NCBI GenBank assembly: GCA_029263555.1
Contig: JAJUFW010000099.1
Coordinates: forward strand, 1-8,396
Origin: Alphaproteobacteria bacterium
GTDB lineage: Bacteria; Pseudomonadota; Alphaproteobacteria; DSM-16000; Inquilinaceae
Length of the DNA stretch: 8,396 nt
Direction of reading: 5' to 3'
Shown here: in pieces, positions 1-6,389 of the stretch
Numbering within the stretch: position 1 is the stretch's first letter
Layout: each line of letters opens with the position of its first letter
Program-made: the position numbers and the translations under genes
The notes under the pieces: generated by a model
What the model was told of the DNA's origin: nothing
Database searches by the model: none
What the model saw: only the letters and a program-made list of their open reading frames with translations

Positions 1-19
1 GCACCGGTTGTGCTCCCCC
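1..19 (-). promoter_or_regulatory. Possible ribosome binding site and GTG start of the gene downstream of tsaD
   Basis: Read on the minus strand, a GGGGGAG run (positions 19 to 13) is followed after 8 bases by a GTG (positions 4 to 2) at the extreme edge of the window. This is the spacing expected for a translation start about 100 bases after the tsaD stop. In many alphaproteobacteria the gene after tsaD is gpsA (glycerol-3-phosphate dehydrogenase), so this could be its start. Only one codon is inside the window, so the product cannot be identified and the call rests on the ribosome-site match and known gene order. Confidence 0.25.
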
Positions 20-107
20 GCTTAGGACCTTCCTGGCGCGGAAAGATAGTGCAGGTGGGAGCGCATCAACAAGGCGCGCGATCCCGTGCGGCTGCCGCTC
101 GGCCGGC

Positions 108-1166
108 TCAGGCCTTGACGCCTGCGCCGATGGCCGGGGACGCGGAGGGATCGAGCGGCCAGCGCGGACGCGGTGCGAAGCCGAGATCGTCCTGAAGCCC
201 CAGGTGCAGCCGTTCGATCCCGGCCCAGGCGATCATCGCCGCGTTGTCCGTGCACAGCTTCGACGGCGGTGCGACGAAGGGAAGGCCGGCCGCGGCGGCG
301 GTCGTCGTCAGCCGGTCGCGCAGCATGGCGTTCGCGGCGACTCCGCCGGCCACGACCAGGGCCCCGCCCCGGGGGTGGGCCTCGCGGAACAGGGCGATCG
401 CCCGGCCGGTCCGGTCGGCGATGCTGTCGGCGACCGCGGCCTGGAAGGAGGCGGCAAGGTCCGCCGCGTCCCTCTCGCTCAGCGGACCGGGGCCGAGCGC
501 GTCCAGACGCTGGCGCACCGCCGTCTTCAGGCCGGAGAAGGAGAAGTCGCAGCCCGGCCTGCCGGCCATCGGCCGGGGCAGGTCGAAACGCCGGGGATCG
601 CCGTCGCACGCCGCCCGCTCGACCAGAGGCCCTCCGGGATATCCCAGCCCCAGCATCTTCGCCACCTTGTCGAAGGCCTCGCCGACGGCGTCGTCGATCG
701 TGGTGCCGAGCCGGCGGTACCGGCCGACGCCCTCGACCGACAGAAGCTGGGAATGGCCGCCCGATACCAGCAGCAGAAGATAGGGGAAGGGCAGGTCGTC
801 CGTCAGGCGGGCGGTCAGCGCATGCCCCTCCAAGTGATTGACCGCCAGGAACGGCAGCCCCCGGACGGCTGCGATGGCCTTCGCCACCATGACGCCCACC
901 ATCACGCCGCCGATCAGGCCGGGACCCCCGGTCGCGGCAACAGCCGAGATGTCGTCGAGCCCGAGCCCAGCCTCGTCCAGCGCCTGCCGGATGAGGGAGG
1001 GCAAGTGCTTCAGATGCGCCCGCGCCGCGATTTCCGGGACAACGCCGCCATAGGGCCGGTGGTCGGCGATCTGCGAGAAGACGACGTTGGACAGGATCGT
1101 CCGGTCCGCGGCAACCACGGCGGCGGACGTCTCGTCGCAGGATGTCTCGATGCCAAGCACGATCAT
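108..1166 (-). CDS. tsaD: tRNA N6-threonylcarbamoyladenosine (t6A37) transferase TsaD
   Basis: TsaD (formerly Gcp/YgjD) transfers the threonylcarbamoyl group from TsaC-made threonylcarbamoyl-AMP to A37 of ANN-decoding tRNAs, in the cytoplasm with TsaB and TsaE. The 352-residue product has the usual family length. Visible signatures are the N-terminal ASKHA phosphate loop start GIETSCDET (5-13), NHLEGH (110-115, metal ligands His111 and His115), SGGH (135-138), GEAFDK (162-167), GVAAN (275-279) and CTDNAA with the likely metal ligand Asp307. The ATG at 1166 is chosen because the conserved MIVLGIETSCDET begins there; the in-frame upstream extension has no family resemblance. No clear Shine-Dalgarno precedes it; a TATCAC (-10-like) ends 8 bases before the ATG, so a very short leader is possible. 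It is divergent from hemC, a common alphaproteobacterial arrangement. Conveniently, its substrate class includes tRNA-Thr, encoded later in this window. Confidence 0.96.
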   Translation of the reverse strand: MIVLGIETSCDETSAAVVAADRTILSNVVFSQIADHRPYGGVVPEIAARAHLKHLPSLIRQALDEAGLGLDDISAVAATGGPGLIGGVMVGVMVAKAIAAVRGLPFLAVNHLEGHALTARLTDDLPFPYLLLLVSGGHSQLLSVEGVGRYRRLGTTIDDAVGEAFDKVAKMLGLGYPGGPLVERAACDGDPRRFDLPRPMAGRPGCDFSFSGLKTAVRQRLDALGPGPLSERDAADLAASFQAAVADSIADRTGRAIALFREAHPRGGALVVAGGVAANAMLRDRLTTTAAAAGLPFVAPPSKLCTDNAAMIAWAGIERLHLGLQDDLGFAPRPRWPLDPSASPAIGAGVKA

Positions 1167-1294
1167 GGACCATGGTGATAGCAGGGCCGGGCCCTGAACC
1201 GCCAGCCCTTCGCCGTCCGCCGGCGCCGTTCCTACTGGCGACGGGGCGTGCCGCTGATTGACGGGGCGGGTTCCGGGGCCTAAATCCGGGCGCC
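1167..1294. promoter_or_regulatory. Divergent tsaD/hemC control region
   Basis: These 128 bases separate the divergent starts of tsaD and hemC and contain no gene. They hold the hemC promoter (1258-1286, listed separately) and a perfect 7-bp inverted repeat with a single central base, CAGGGCC-G-GGCCCTG (1182-1196). The repeat lies immediately upstream of the TATCAC (-10-like, minus strand) in front of tsaD. Its position suits an operator or an mRNA hairpin, but a palindrome of G and C in GC-rich DNA can also arise by chance. Confidence 0.55.
1258..1286 (+). promoter_or_regulatory. Sigma70-like promoter of the hemC operon
   Basis: TTGACG (1258-1263) and TAAATC (1281-1286) are separated by exactly 17 bases, a good match to the housekeeping alphaproteobacterial promoter. 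Transcription would begin about 6 to 8 bases after the -10 box, at roughly 1292-1294, while the hemC ATG is at 1295. The mRNA would therefore be leaderless or nearly so, in agreement with the absence of a convincing Shine-Dalgarno before hemC. The same -35 hexamer and spacing occur in the tRNA promoter at 6133. Confidence 0.6.
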
Positions 1295-2224
1295 ATGACA
1301 GCGCTGTTGAAAATCGGCACCCGCGGCAGTCCGCTCGCCCTGGCGCAGGCCCGCGAGACGGCACGCCGGCTTGCTGCCGCCCATCCCGCCCTTGCCGGCG
1401 AGGGTGCGATCGAGATCGTCGTCATCAAGACGACGGGGGACAGGATCCAGGACCGCGCCCTGAACCAGATCGGCGGCAAGGGTCTGTTCACGAAGGAGAT
1501 CGAGGAGGCGCTGATCGAAGGGGGGATCGATCTGGCGGTGCATTCGATGAAGGATGTGCCGACCTGGCTGCCCCCGGGGCTGGAGATCGCCTGCCTCTTC
1601 CCGCGCGAGGACCCGCGCGACGCCTTCTTCGCGGCTGCGGGCGCCGGGCTCGACGACCTGCCGCCGGGCGCGGTCGTCGGCACCGCCTCGCTCAGGCGGC
1701 AGGCGCAGATCCTCGCCCGCCGGCCCGATCTCCGGGTCGTAACCTTCCGCGGCAACGTGGATACCCGGCTTCGCAAGCTGGCCGAAGGGCAGGTGGATGC
1801 GACGCTGCTGGCCGTCGCCGGGCTTCGCCGCCTGGGGCAGGCGGACCGCATCTCCTCGGTCCTGCCGGCCGAAGTCATGCTGCCGGCCGTCGCCCAGGGC
1901 GCCATCGGGATCGAGATCCGGTCCGACGACGACCGGATGCGGGCCTATCTGGCGCCGCTCCACTGCGCCGCGACCGAGCGCCGGGTGGCTGCGGAACGGT
2001 CGCTGCTGGCGACGCTCGACGGGTCGTGCCGGACGCCGATCGCCGCCCTCGCCGAGCTGGACGGCGCAGGCCGACTGGTTCTCGACGCGCTGGTTGCGAA
2101 GCCCGACGGGTCCGTCGTCCACCGGACGCGCCGCCAAGGCGGGCCTGGCGAGGCAGAATCGCTTGGCCGGGACGCGGGCAACGAGCTGAAGGCCCGGATG
2201 GGTCCGGGCTTCCTCGATCCGTGA
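1295..2224 (+). CDS. hemC: Porphobilinogen deaminase (hydroxymethylbilane synthase)
   Basis: HemC joins four porphobilinogen molecules into the linear tetrapyrrole hydroxymethylbilane in the cytoplasm. The 309-residue protein matches the family's length and motifs: IGTRGSPLAL (7-16), the catalytic aspartate in HSMKDVP (Asp87), GTASLRR (129-135), FRGNVDTRL (151-159) and the cofactor-attachment loop DGSCRTP, where Cys245 carries the dipyrromethane cofactor. The ATG at 1295 places the conserved N-terminus directly after the start. No good Shine-Dalgarno is present, but a promoter ends just upstream, which suggests a leaderless message. The stop overlaps the GTG of the next gene by four bases (GTGA), so HemC and HemD are translationally coupled, fitting consecutive steps of uroporphyrinogen III synthesis. 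Confidence 0.97.
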   Translation: MTALLKIGTRGSPLALAQARETARRLAAAHPALAGEGAIEIVVIKTTGDRIQDRALNQIGGKGLFTKEIEEALIEGGIDLAVHSMKDVPTWLPPGLEIACLFPREDPRDAFFAAAGAGLDDLPPGAVVGTASLRRQAQILARRPDLRVVTFRGNVDTRLRKLAEGQVDATLLAVAGLRRLGQADRISSVLPAEVMLPAVAQGAIGIEIRSDDDRMRAYLAPLHCAATERRVAAERSLLATLDGSCRTPIAALAELDGAGRLVLDALVAKPDGSVVHRTRRQGGPGEAESLGRDAGNELKARMGPGFLDP

Positions 2225-4689
2225 GCCGCTGGCTGGTCACCCGTCCGGCGGCGGACGCGGAAGCGCTGGCCCGCACGCTGGCCGAGCTGGGCCATGAGGC
2301 GGTCGTCGCGCCGGTGATGAGGATCGTACCTGTCAGCGATCCGGCGATCGATCTCGAGGGTGTCCAGGCGCTCGCCTTCACCAGCGCCAACGGCGTACGC
2401 GCCTTCGCGACCGCGGAGGGCCGTCGCGATCTGCCGGTGCTGGCCGTGGGGGACGCCACGGCCGCCGCCGCCCGGGACGCGGGCTTCGCGCAGGTCGAGG
2501 CGGCGGAAGGCACGGGCGAAGACCTGGCCCGGCTGATCCGGGAGCGCATCTCCCCCGGGAACGGCCTCATCCTCCATGGCGGGGGCCGGCACCTGGCGGT
2601 CGATCTCGAACAGGTGCTGGCCGAAAGCGGGTTCGGCGTACGCCGCGTCGTGCTGTACGAGGCGGAAGCCGTCGACCGGCTGCCGGAACCGGCCCGCGAG
2701 GCCCTCGCGACGGGCGGCGCGGACGGCGTACTACTTTTTTCGCCCCGAAGCGCCGACCTGTTTGTTAGGCTGGTCGATCAGGCGGGACTGGGACAAAGCC
2801 TGACCGGGCTCACGGCTCTCTGCCTCAGCCCCGCCGTGGCGCGCAAGCTGGCCGCGGAACGTTGGCGCGAGATTTTCGTTGCCGAACGGCCTGAGCGGGA
2901 CTCGCTGCTGGCTCCGCTACGCCAGAGTACACCCAACCAGCCCGCCGGAAATCTTCCGGCGGATTCTCGGACACGACCGGAACGAGCGATGGCCGCCGAC
3001 GATACGCCTCAGCATACGCCGACCGATCAGGATCCGCCGGCAATGGCCCCGGAACCGACCGCGGCCGAACGCGTCATCGCCATCTTCGGGGGTATCCGGC
3101 CGATGGCCGGGAAGCTCGACGTGCCCGTGACCACCGTCCAGGGATGGAAAAAGCGCGGTGCCATTCCGGAGCCGCGGCACGCGGACATCCTGGCGGCGGC
3201 CGAAGCGAACGGCATCGCCCTCGACCCGGCGCTGCTCGCGGCCGCGGCGGGTCCCGAGGAAGGGCAGCAGTCACCGGCCGCCGTACCGGCCGGGACGCCG
3301 TCGGGCGAGGCCGCCGGTGCGGGCGAGCGGCGCGCAGCGGATGGGGACGCGGATCCCGCCGCAGCCCAGGACGAATCGGCGGGACGTCCGATTCTGAACG
3401 GCGAGGCCGAAGGCCGGGCTCCCGGGGGCGCCGGCGTGGTCCGGGAAGCGTCTCCGTCGACGGCCAGCGCCCAGGCGCGCCCGGGCAGCAGCATCGCCTG
3501 GATGGGCGTCATCCTGGCCCTGCTGGCGCTGGTGGCCGCAGTGACCCAGCCGTTCTGGGCCCCGGCCTTCCTGGGCGAACCGCGGAGCGCGGACCTGGCC
3601 GACCGGATCGGTGCGCTTGAGGCGGGCGAAGGACTGGCCCGGGAAGCGGAAACGCTGGCCAATCTCAACGAGCAGGTGGCCACCCTGGAACAGCAGGTCC
3701 AGCAGATCGCCGGCCGTTCCGGCGCCAGCGGCGCGCTTGCCGACCGCATCGGTGCGCTGGAGCAGGAGCTGCGGGAGGCGCCGCCGGTCGGGCCACGGCT
3801 CGACGACCTTTCGGCGCGACTGGGGCGGCTCGAGGCCGCGGCCGACGTGCCGCCGCCCGGGCTCGCCGCGTTGACCGAGCGGGTCGACGGGCTTGCCCGG
3901 CGGATCGAGACGCTGGAGGCGGACCGGGCGTCGGCCGCCGGGCTCGCCAGCCGGCTCCAGGCGCTGGAATCGGCCCAGGCCACAGTTGCCGGCCTTGCGG
4001 AGCGGATCGAGGCGGTCGAAAGCGGCCAAGCGGAAACGGCGCGCAGGCTGGACGGCGTCCTCCAGGACGTCGAGCGCGGGCGTTCGGCGGACACCCGATC
4101 CCAGGCGCTGGTCGTGGCCGTCGCCCAGCTTCGGGACGCGGTCGCCGGCGGGCGGCCTTTCGCCGAAACGCTGGCCGCCACCAGTGCGGCGGCGGCCGGC
4201 GATCCGGAGCTTGCCCAGCCGATTGCCGCGCTGCAGCCGGCGGCGGCAGAGGGCATTCCGACGCTGACCTCGCTTCGCCTGTCCTTCCCGGAGACGGCGC
4301 GGCGGATCCGCGCCAGCCAGGAGGTCGCCGCGGGCGGCGACTGGCTGGACCAGGTCCGCAACACGGTCGAGGGGCTGGTGACGATCCGTCGGGCTCCGGG
4401 CGAGGTCGAGGGCGATGACCTCGACGCTGCGCTGGCGCGGGCCGAGGGACGCCTGAATTTCGGCGATCTTGCCGGCGCGGTGGCAAGCCTGGAATCCCTT
4501 GAGGGGGCGGCCGGCGAGGCCGCGTCCCCATGGCTCCGCGACGCCCGGACCCGCCTTGCCGCAGAGGAGGCGCTGCGCCGCCTGGGCGATCTCGTGATCG
4601 CACGGCTGGCGGGCGGCAGTTCACCGGAAGCCGCGCCCGGCGTGGCCGGTCCGGCGGCGCTCCCCGGCGAGGAGGGCGGCGACCGATGA
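2221..4689 (+). CDS. hemD: Uroporphyrinogen-III synthase (HemD) fused in frame to a mitofilin/Mic60-like membrane protein
   Basis: One open frame of 822 residues. Residues 1-235 are HemD, which closes hydroxymethylbilane to uroporphyrinogen III; support comes from LVTRPA (5-10), FTSANGV (53-59), VGDATA (76-81), the VVLYE segment (143-147) and the place after hemC. A linker (235-280) contains Met257. Residues about 283-335 resemble a YdaS/Cro-like helix-turn-helix (FGGIRPMA, VTTVQGWKKRG, IPEPR). A low-complexity Ala/Pro/Gly stretch leads to one membrane helix (about 425-443). A long heptad-rich coiled coil (about 459-621) with repeated RIGALE, RLGRLE, RIETLE and RLQALE units follows. The alphaproteobacterial mitofilin C-terminal domain (about 628-799) includes PTLTSLRLSFPE and the NFGDLAGAV helix. 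HemD and Mic60-like genes are normally separate neighbours; here no stop lies between them. GTG 2221 is the start because it overlaps the hemC stop and precedes SRWLVTRPA. The two domains may also be made separately from Met257. The end overlaps hemY (ATGA). Confidence 0.9.
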   Translation: MSRWLVTRPAADAEALARTLAELGHEAVVAPVMRIVPVSDPAIDLEGVQALAFTSANGVRAFATAEGRRDLPVLAVGDATAAAARDAGFAQVEAAEGTGEDLARLIRERISPGNGLILHGGGRHLAVDLEQVLAESGFGVRRVVLYEAEAVDRLPEPAREALATGGADGVLLFSPRSADLFVRLVDQAGLGQSLTGLTALCLSPAVARKLAAERWREIFVAERPERDSLLAPLRQSTPNQPAGNLPADSRTRPERAMAADDTPQHTPTDQDPPAMAPEPTAAERVIAIFGGIRPMAGKLDVPVTTVQGWKKRGAIPEPRHADILAAAEANGIALDPALLAAAAGPEEGQQSPAAVPAGTPSGEAAGAGERRAADGDADPAAAQDESAGRPILNGEAEGRAPGGAGVVREASPSTASAQARPGSSIAWMGVILALLALVAAVTQPFWAPAFLGEPRSADLADRIGALEAGEGLAREAETLANLNEQVATLEQQVQQIAGRSGASGALADRIGALEQELREAPPVGPRLDDLSARLGRLEAAADVPPPGLAALTERVDGLARRIETLEADRASAAGLASRLQALESAQATVAGLAERIEAVESGQAETARRLDGVLQDVERGRSADTRSQALVVAVAQLRDAVAGGRPFAETLAATSAAAAGDPELAQPIAALQPAAAEGIPTLTSLRLSFPETARRIRASQEVAAGGDWLDQVRNTVEGLVTIRRAPGEVEGDDLDAALARAEGRLNFGDLAGAVASLESLEGAAGEAASPWLRDARTRLAAEEALRRLGDLVIARLAGGSSPEAAPGVAGPAALPGEEGGDR
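2942..2962 (+). repeat. Perfect 9-bp inverted repeat (hairpin) in the HemD/Mic60 linker
   Basis: CCGCCGGAA (2942-2950) and TTCCGGCGG (2954-2962) are exact reverse complements separated by three bases. The RNA would form a very stable stem with a three-base loop, located after the last HemD-like residues and 27 bases before the internal ATG at 2989. No T-run follows, so it is not a standard intrinsic terminator. It may be a leftover intergenic hairpin now read through as PAGNLPAD, or an mRNA processing or translation-control element. Confidence 0.7.
2979..2991 (+). promoter_or_regulatory. Possible internal translation start for the free Mic60-like protein
   Basis: GGAACGAG (2979-2986), a partial Shine-Dalgarno, precedes an in-frame ATG at 2989. 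Starting there gives a 566-residue protein ending at 4689 that looks like the stand-alone alphaproteobacterial mitofilin-family product: HTH-like module at 27-75, membrane helix at 169-187, coiled coil at 203-365 and mitofilin domain at 372-543. This would let the cell make the membrane protein without the HemD part. The ribosome site is only fair, so the call is tentative. Confidence 0.4.
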
Positions 4690-6092
4690 GGCGTGCCCTC
4701 TTCTTCTTCCTCAAGCTTGCCATCGTCATCGCCGTCGCGGTCTGGCTCGTCGAGCGGCCGGGCAGTGTCGCCATCGAATGGGGCGGCTACCTGGTCGAGA
4801 CCTCGACCGGGGTGCTCATCCTCCTGGTCGGGCTCCTGGTCGTGCTGGCCGCGCTTGGCTATCGGCTCTGGCACGGCGTGCTGCGGGCGCCGGGGCGGAT
4901 GCGTCAGAAGCGGCATGCGGCGCGGCGCGAGAAGGGCTACCGTGCGCTCACCCAGGGCATGGTGGCGGTGGCCGCCGGTGATGCCGAGGCGGCGCAGCGC
5001 TATGCCCGCCGGGCCGACATCCTGCTGCACGAACCGCCGCTGACCATGCTTCTGTCCGCCCAGGCGGCCCAGCTCAACGGCGACCAGGAGGCGGCGCGGC
5101 GGTATTTCGAGGCGATGCTGAAACGCCCGGAAACGGAGTTCCTGGGCCTGCGCGGACTCCTGAACCAGTCGCTGCGCACGGACGACCCGGCCCGGGCGCT
5201 GGCGCTTGCCCATCGCGCACGGGCGCTCAAGCCGAAGACGCCCTGGGTCCTTCACACCTGCATGGATCTGGAAATCCGCCAGGGCCGCTGGGGCGATGCG
5301 CTACGGACGCTCGACGACGCCGTCCGTGCGCGGGTGATCGATCCCGAAAGGGGGCGGCGGCTGCGGGCGTCCATGCTGGTCGAACGCAGCCGGGCGGCCG
5401 AAGGAAAGGGCGATCTGCGCGCGGCGGCGGAGTTCGTGCACACGGCGACGCAGCTCCTGCCCGACTTCGTCCCCGCGGTGGTCCGCGAGGCGTCGCTTCT
5501 GGACCGCGCCGGCAAGCGCAAGGCCGCTGTGAAACTGATCGAACGCGGCTGGGAACGCGAACCCCACCCCGATCTGGTCCGGCTCTACAACGCGCTTGGG
5601 CCCGCCGACGAGGATGCGCTGGCGCGGGTCAAGCGCCTCGAACGGCTGAACAGCCTGAGGCCCGACCATCCCGACGGGCTGACGGCGCTCGCGGAGGCCG
5701 AGCTGGCCGCTCAGCTCTGGGGGTCTGCGCGAACCCATCTTCTGAAGGTCGAGGCGGTCCGGCCGTCGCGCCGGGTCTACCAGCTTCTCGCCGATCTCGA
5801 GCAGAGCGAGCACGGCGATTCGGCGGCGGCCAGGACCTGGCTGGCCAAGGCGTCGTCCGCCGATCCGGAACCGGCCTGGACCTGCACCGACTGCGGTGCG
5901 GCGGCGGAGATCTGGACCGGCCTGTGCGGAAACTGCGGCAGCTTCGGCACGCTCAGCTGGCGCGTGCCGCACGGCACCATCCGGCTGTCCCCCGTACCGC
6001 GGCCCGTGACCCTGCCGGCGCGGGCCGACCCTGCCGCCCAGGACCGGCAGTTCCCGGTCGCCCCGGCCGCGGGCGGCGCGACCGCCTCCTGA
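4686..6092 (+). CDS. hemY: HemY-type TPR membrane protein with C-terminal CxxC-CxxC metal-binding motif
   Basis: This 468-residue protein belongs to the HemY N-terminal/TPR family, a heme-operon membrane protein whose biochemical role is not settled; it is not the protoporphyrinogen oxidase sometimes given the same symbol. Two hydrophobic helices (about 5-21 and 42-58) form an N-terminal hairpin in the cytoplasmic membrane, separated by the family's short VERPGSVAIEWGGYLVETS segment. TPR-like helical repeats fill about 85-390. The C-terminus carries WTCTDC and LCGNC (Cys400, Cys403, Cys414, Cys417) followed by FGTLSW, a rubredoxin/zinc-ribbon-like knuckle similar in layout to that of LapB. 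A Pro/Ala-rich tail ends the protein. The ATG at 4686 overlaps the preceding stop by four bases (ATGA), which couples its translation to the Mic60-like domain and supports this start. Confidence 0.93.
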   Translation: MRRALFFFLKLAIVIAVAVWLVERPGSVAIEWGGYLVETSTGVLILLVGLLVVLAALGYRLWHGVLRAPGRMRQKRHAARREKGYRALTQGMVAVAAGDAEAAQRYARRADILLHEPPLTMLLSAQAAQLNGDQEAARRYFEAMLKRPETEFLGLRGLLNQSLRTDDPARALALAHRARALKPKTPWVLHTCMDLEIRQGRWGDALRTLDDAVRARVIDPERGRRLRASMLVERSRAAEGKGDLRAAAEFVHTATQLLPDFVPAVVREASLLDRAGKRKAAVKLIERGWEREPHPDLVRLYNALGPADEDALARVKRLERLNSLRPDHPDGLTALAEAELAAQLWGSARTHLLKVEAVRPSRRVYQLLADLEQSEHGDSAAARTWLAKASSADPEPAWTCTDCGAAAEIWTGLCGNCGSFGTLSWRVPHGTIRLSPVPRPVTLPARADPAAQDRQFPVAPAAGGATAS

Positions 6093-6132
6093 CCGTCGGA
6101 CGGCTTTCCCGCAAGAGGATGTTCCAAGCCGA

Positions 6133-6161
6133 TTGACGTCGCGAAAGCTGCGGAGTAGGGT
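6133..6161 (+). promoter_or_regulatory. Sigma70-like promoter of the tRNA-Thr gene
   Basis: TTGACG (6133-6138), a 17-base spacer and TAGGGT (6156-6161) form a textbook alphaproteobacterial housekeeping promoter, 56 bases upstream of the mature tRNA. Transcription would begin near 6168, giving a 5' leader of about 50 bases for RNase P removal. It lies in the 125-base gap after hemY, which otherwise shows no gene, so the tRNA need not depend on heme-operon readthrough. Confidence 0.7.
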
Positions 6162-6217
6162 GCGCGCCGCCTGACGGGGGAGCACCCGCCTTCCGTCGCG
6201 AATGCATCGACGGGTTC

Positions 6218-6292
<75 letters not shown>

Positions 6293-6294
6293 GC

Positions 6295-6311
6295 AAAATC
6301 GATCACTCGAT
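6295..6311 (-). terminator. Weak hairpin with short U-tract after the FAD oxidoreductase gene
   Basis: Read on the minus strand, ATCGA (6311-6307), a GTGA loop and TCGAT (6302-6298) form a five-base stem whose end runs into a TTTT (6298-6295). It lies about 80 bases past the stop of the leftward oxidoreductase gene and just beyond the convergent tRNA. The stem is short and part AT, so it is at best a weak intrinsic terminator. The rest of the 97-base gap 6293-6389 shows nothing else I can support. Confidence 0.25.
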
Positions 6312-6389
6312 AGTTCCGAAACGGTACCGCCCAATTCCGGCCAGTTGCCCGGTCCGGTGAGATTCCGGCGCTGCGCGGCGGATCGTGTC

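Noticed and set aside
22..1905. Long minus-strand open frame across tsaD and hemC
   Set aside because: It is an out-of-frame overlap of two well-supported genes; its Arg/Pro/Gly-rich translation is typical of GC-rich antisense frames.
1258..2220. Upstream extension of the HemD frame through hemC
   Set aside because: This part is an out-of-frame reading of hemC; the GTG at 2221 overlapping the hemC stop begins the recognisable HemD sequence.
2735..2740. Run of six T as a possible frameshift site in hemD
   Set aside because: The frame continues through it with normal HemD sequence (LLFSPRSADL), so no shift is needed.
3027..5255. 742-codon minus-strand open frame
   Set aside because: It is antisense to the Mic60-like part and hemY, of low complexity, and matches no family; both sense genes have clear domains and coupled starts.
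6293..6315. Plus-strand intrinsic terminator after the tRNA
   Set aside because: Only a five-base stem is present, with no T-run on this strand.
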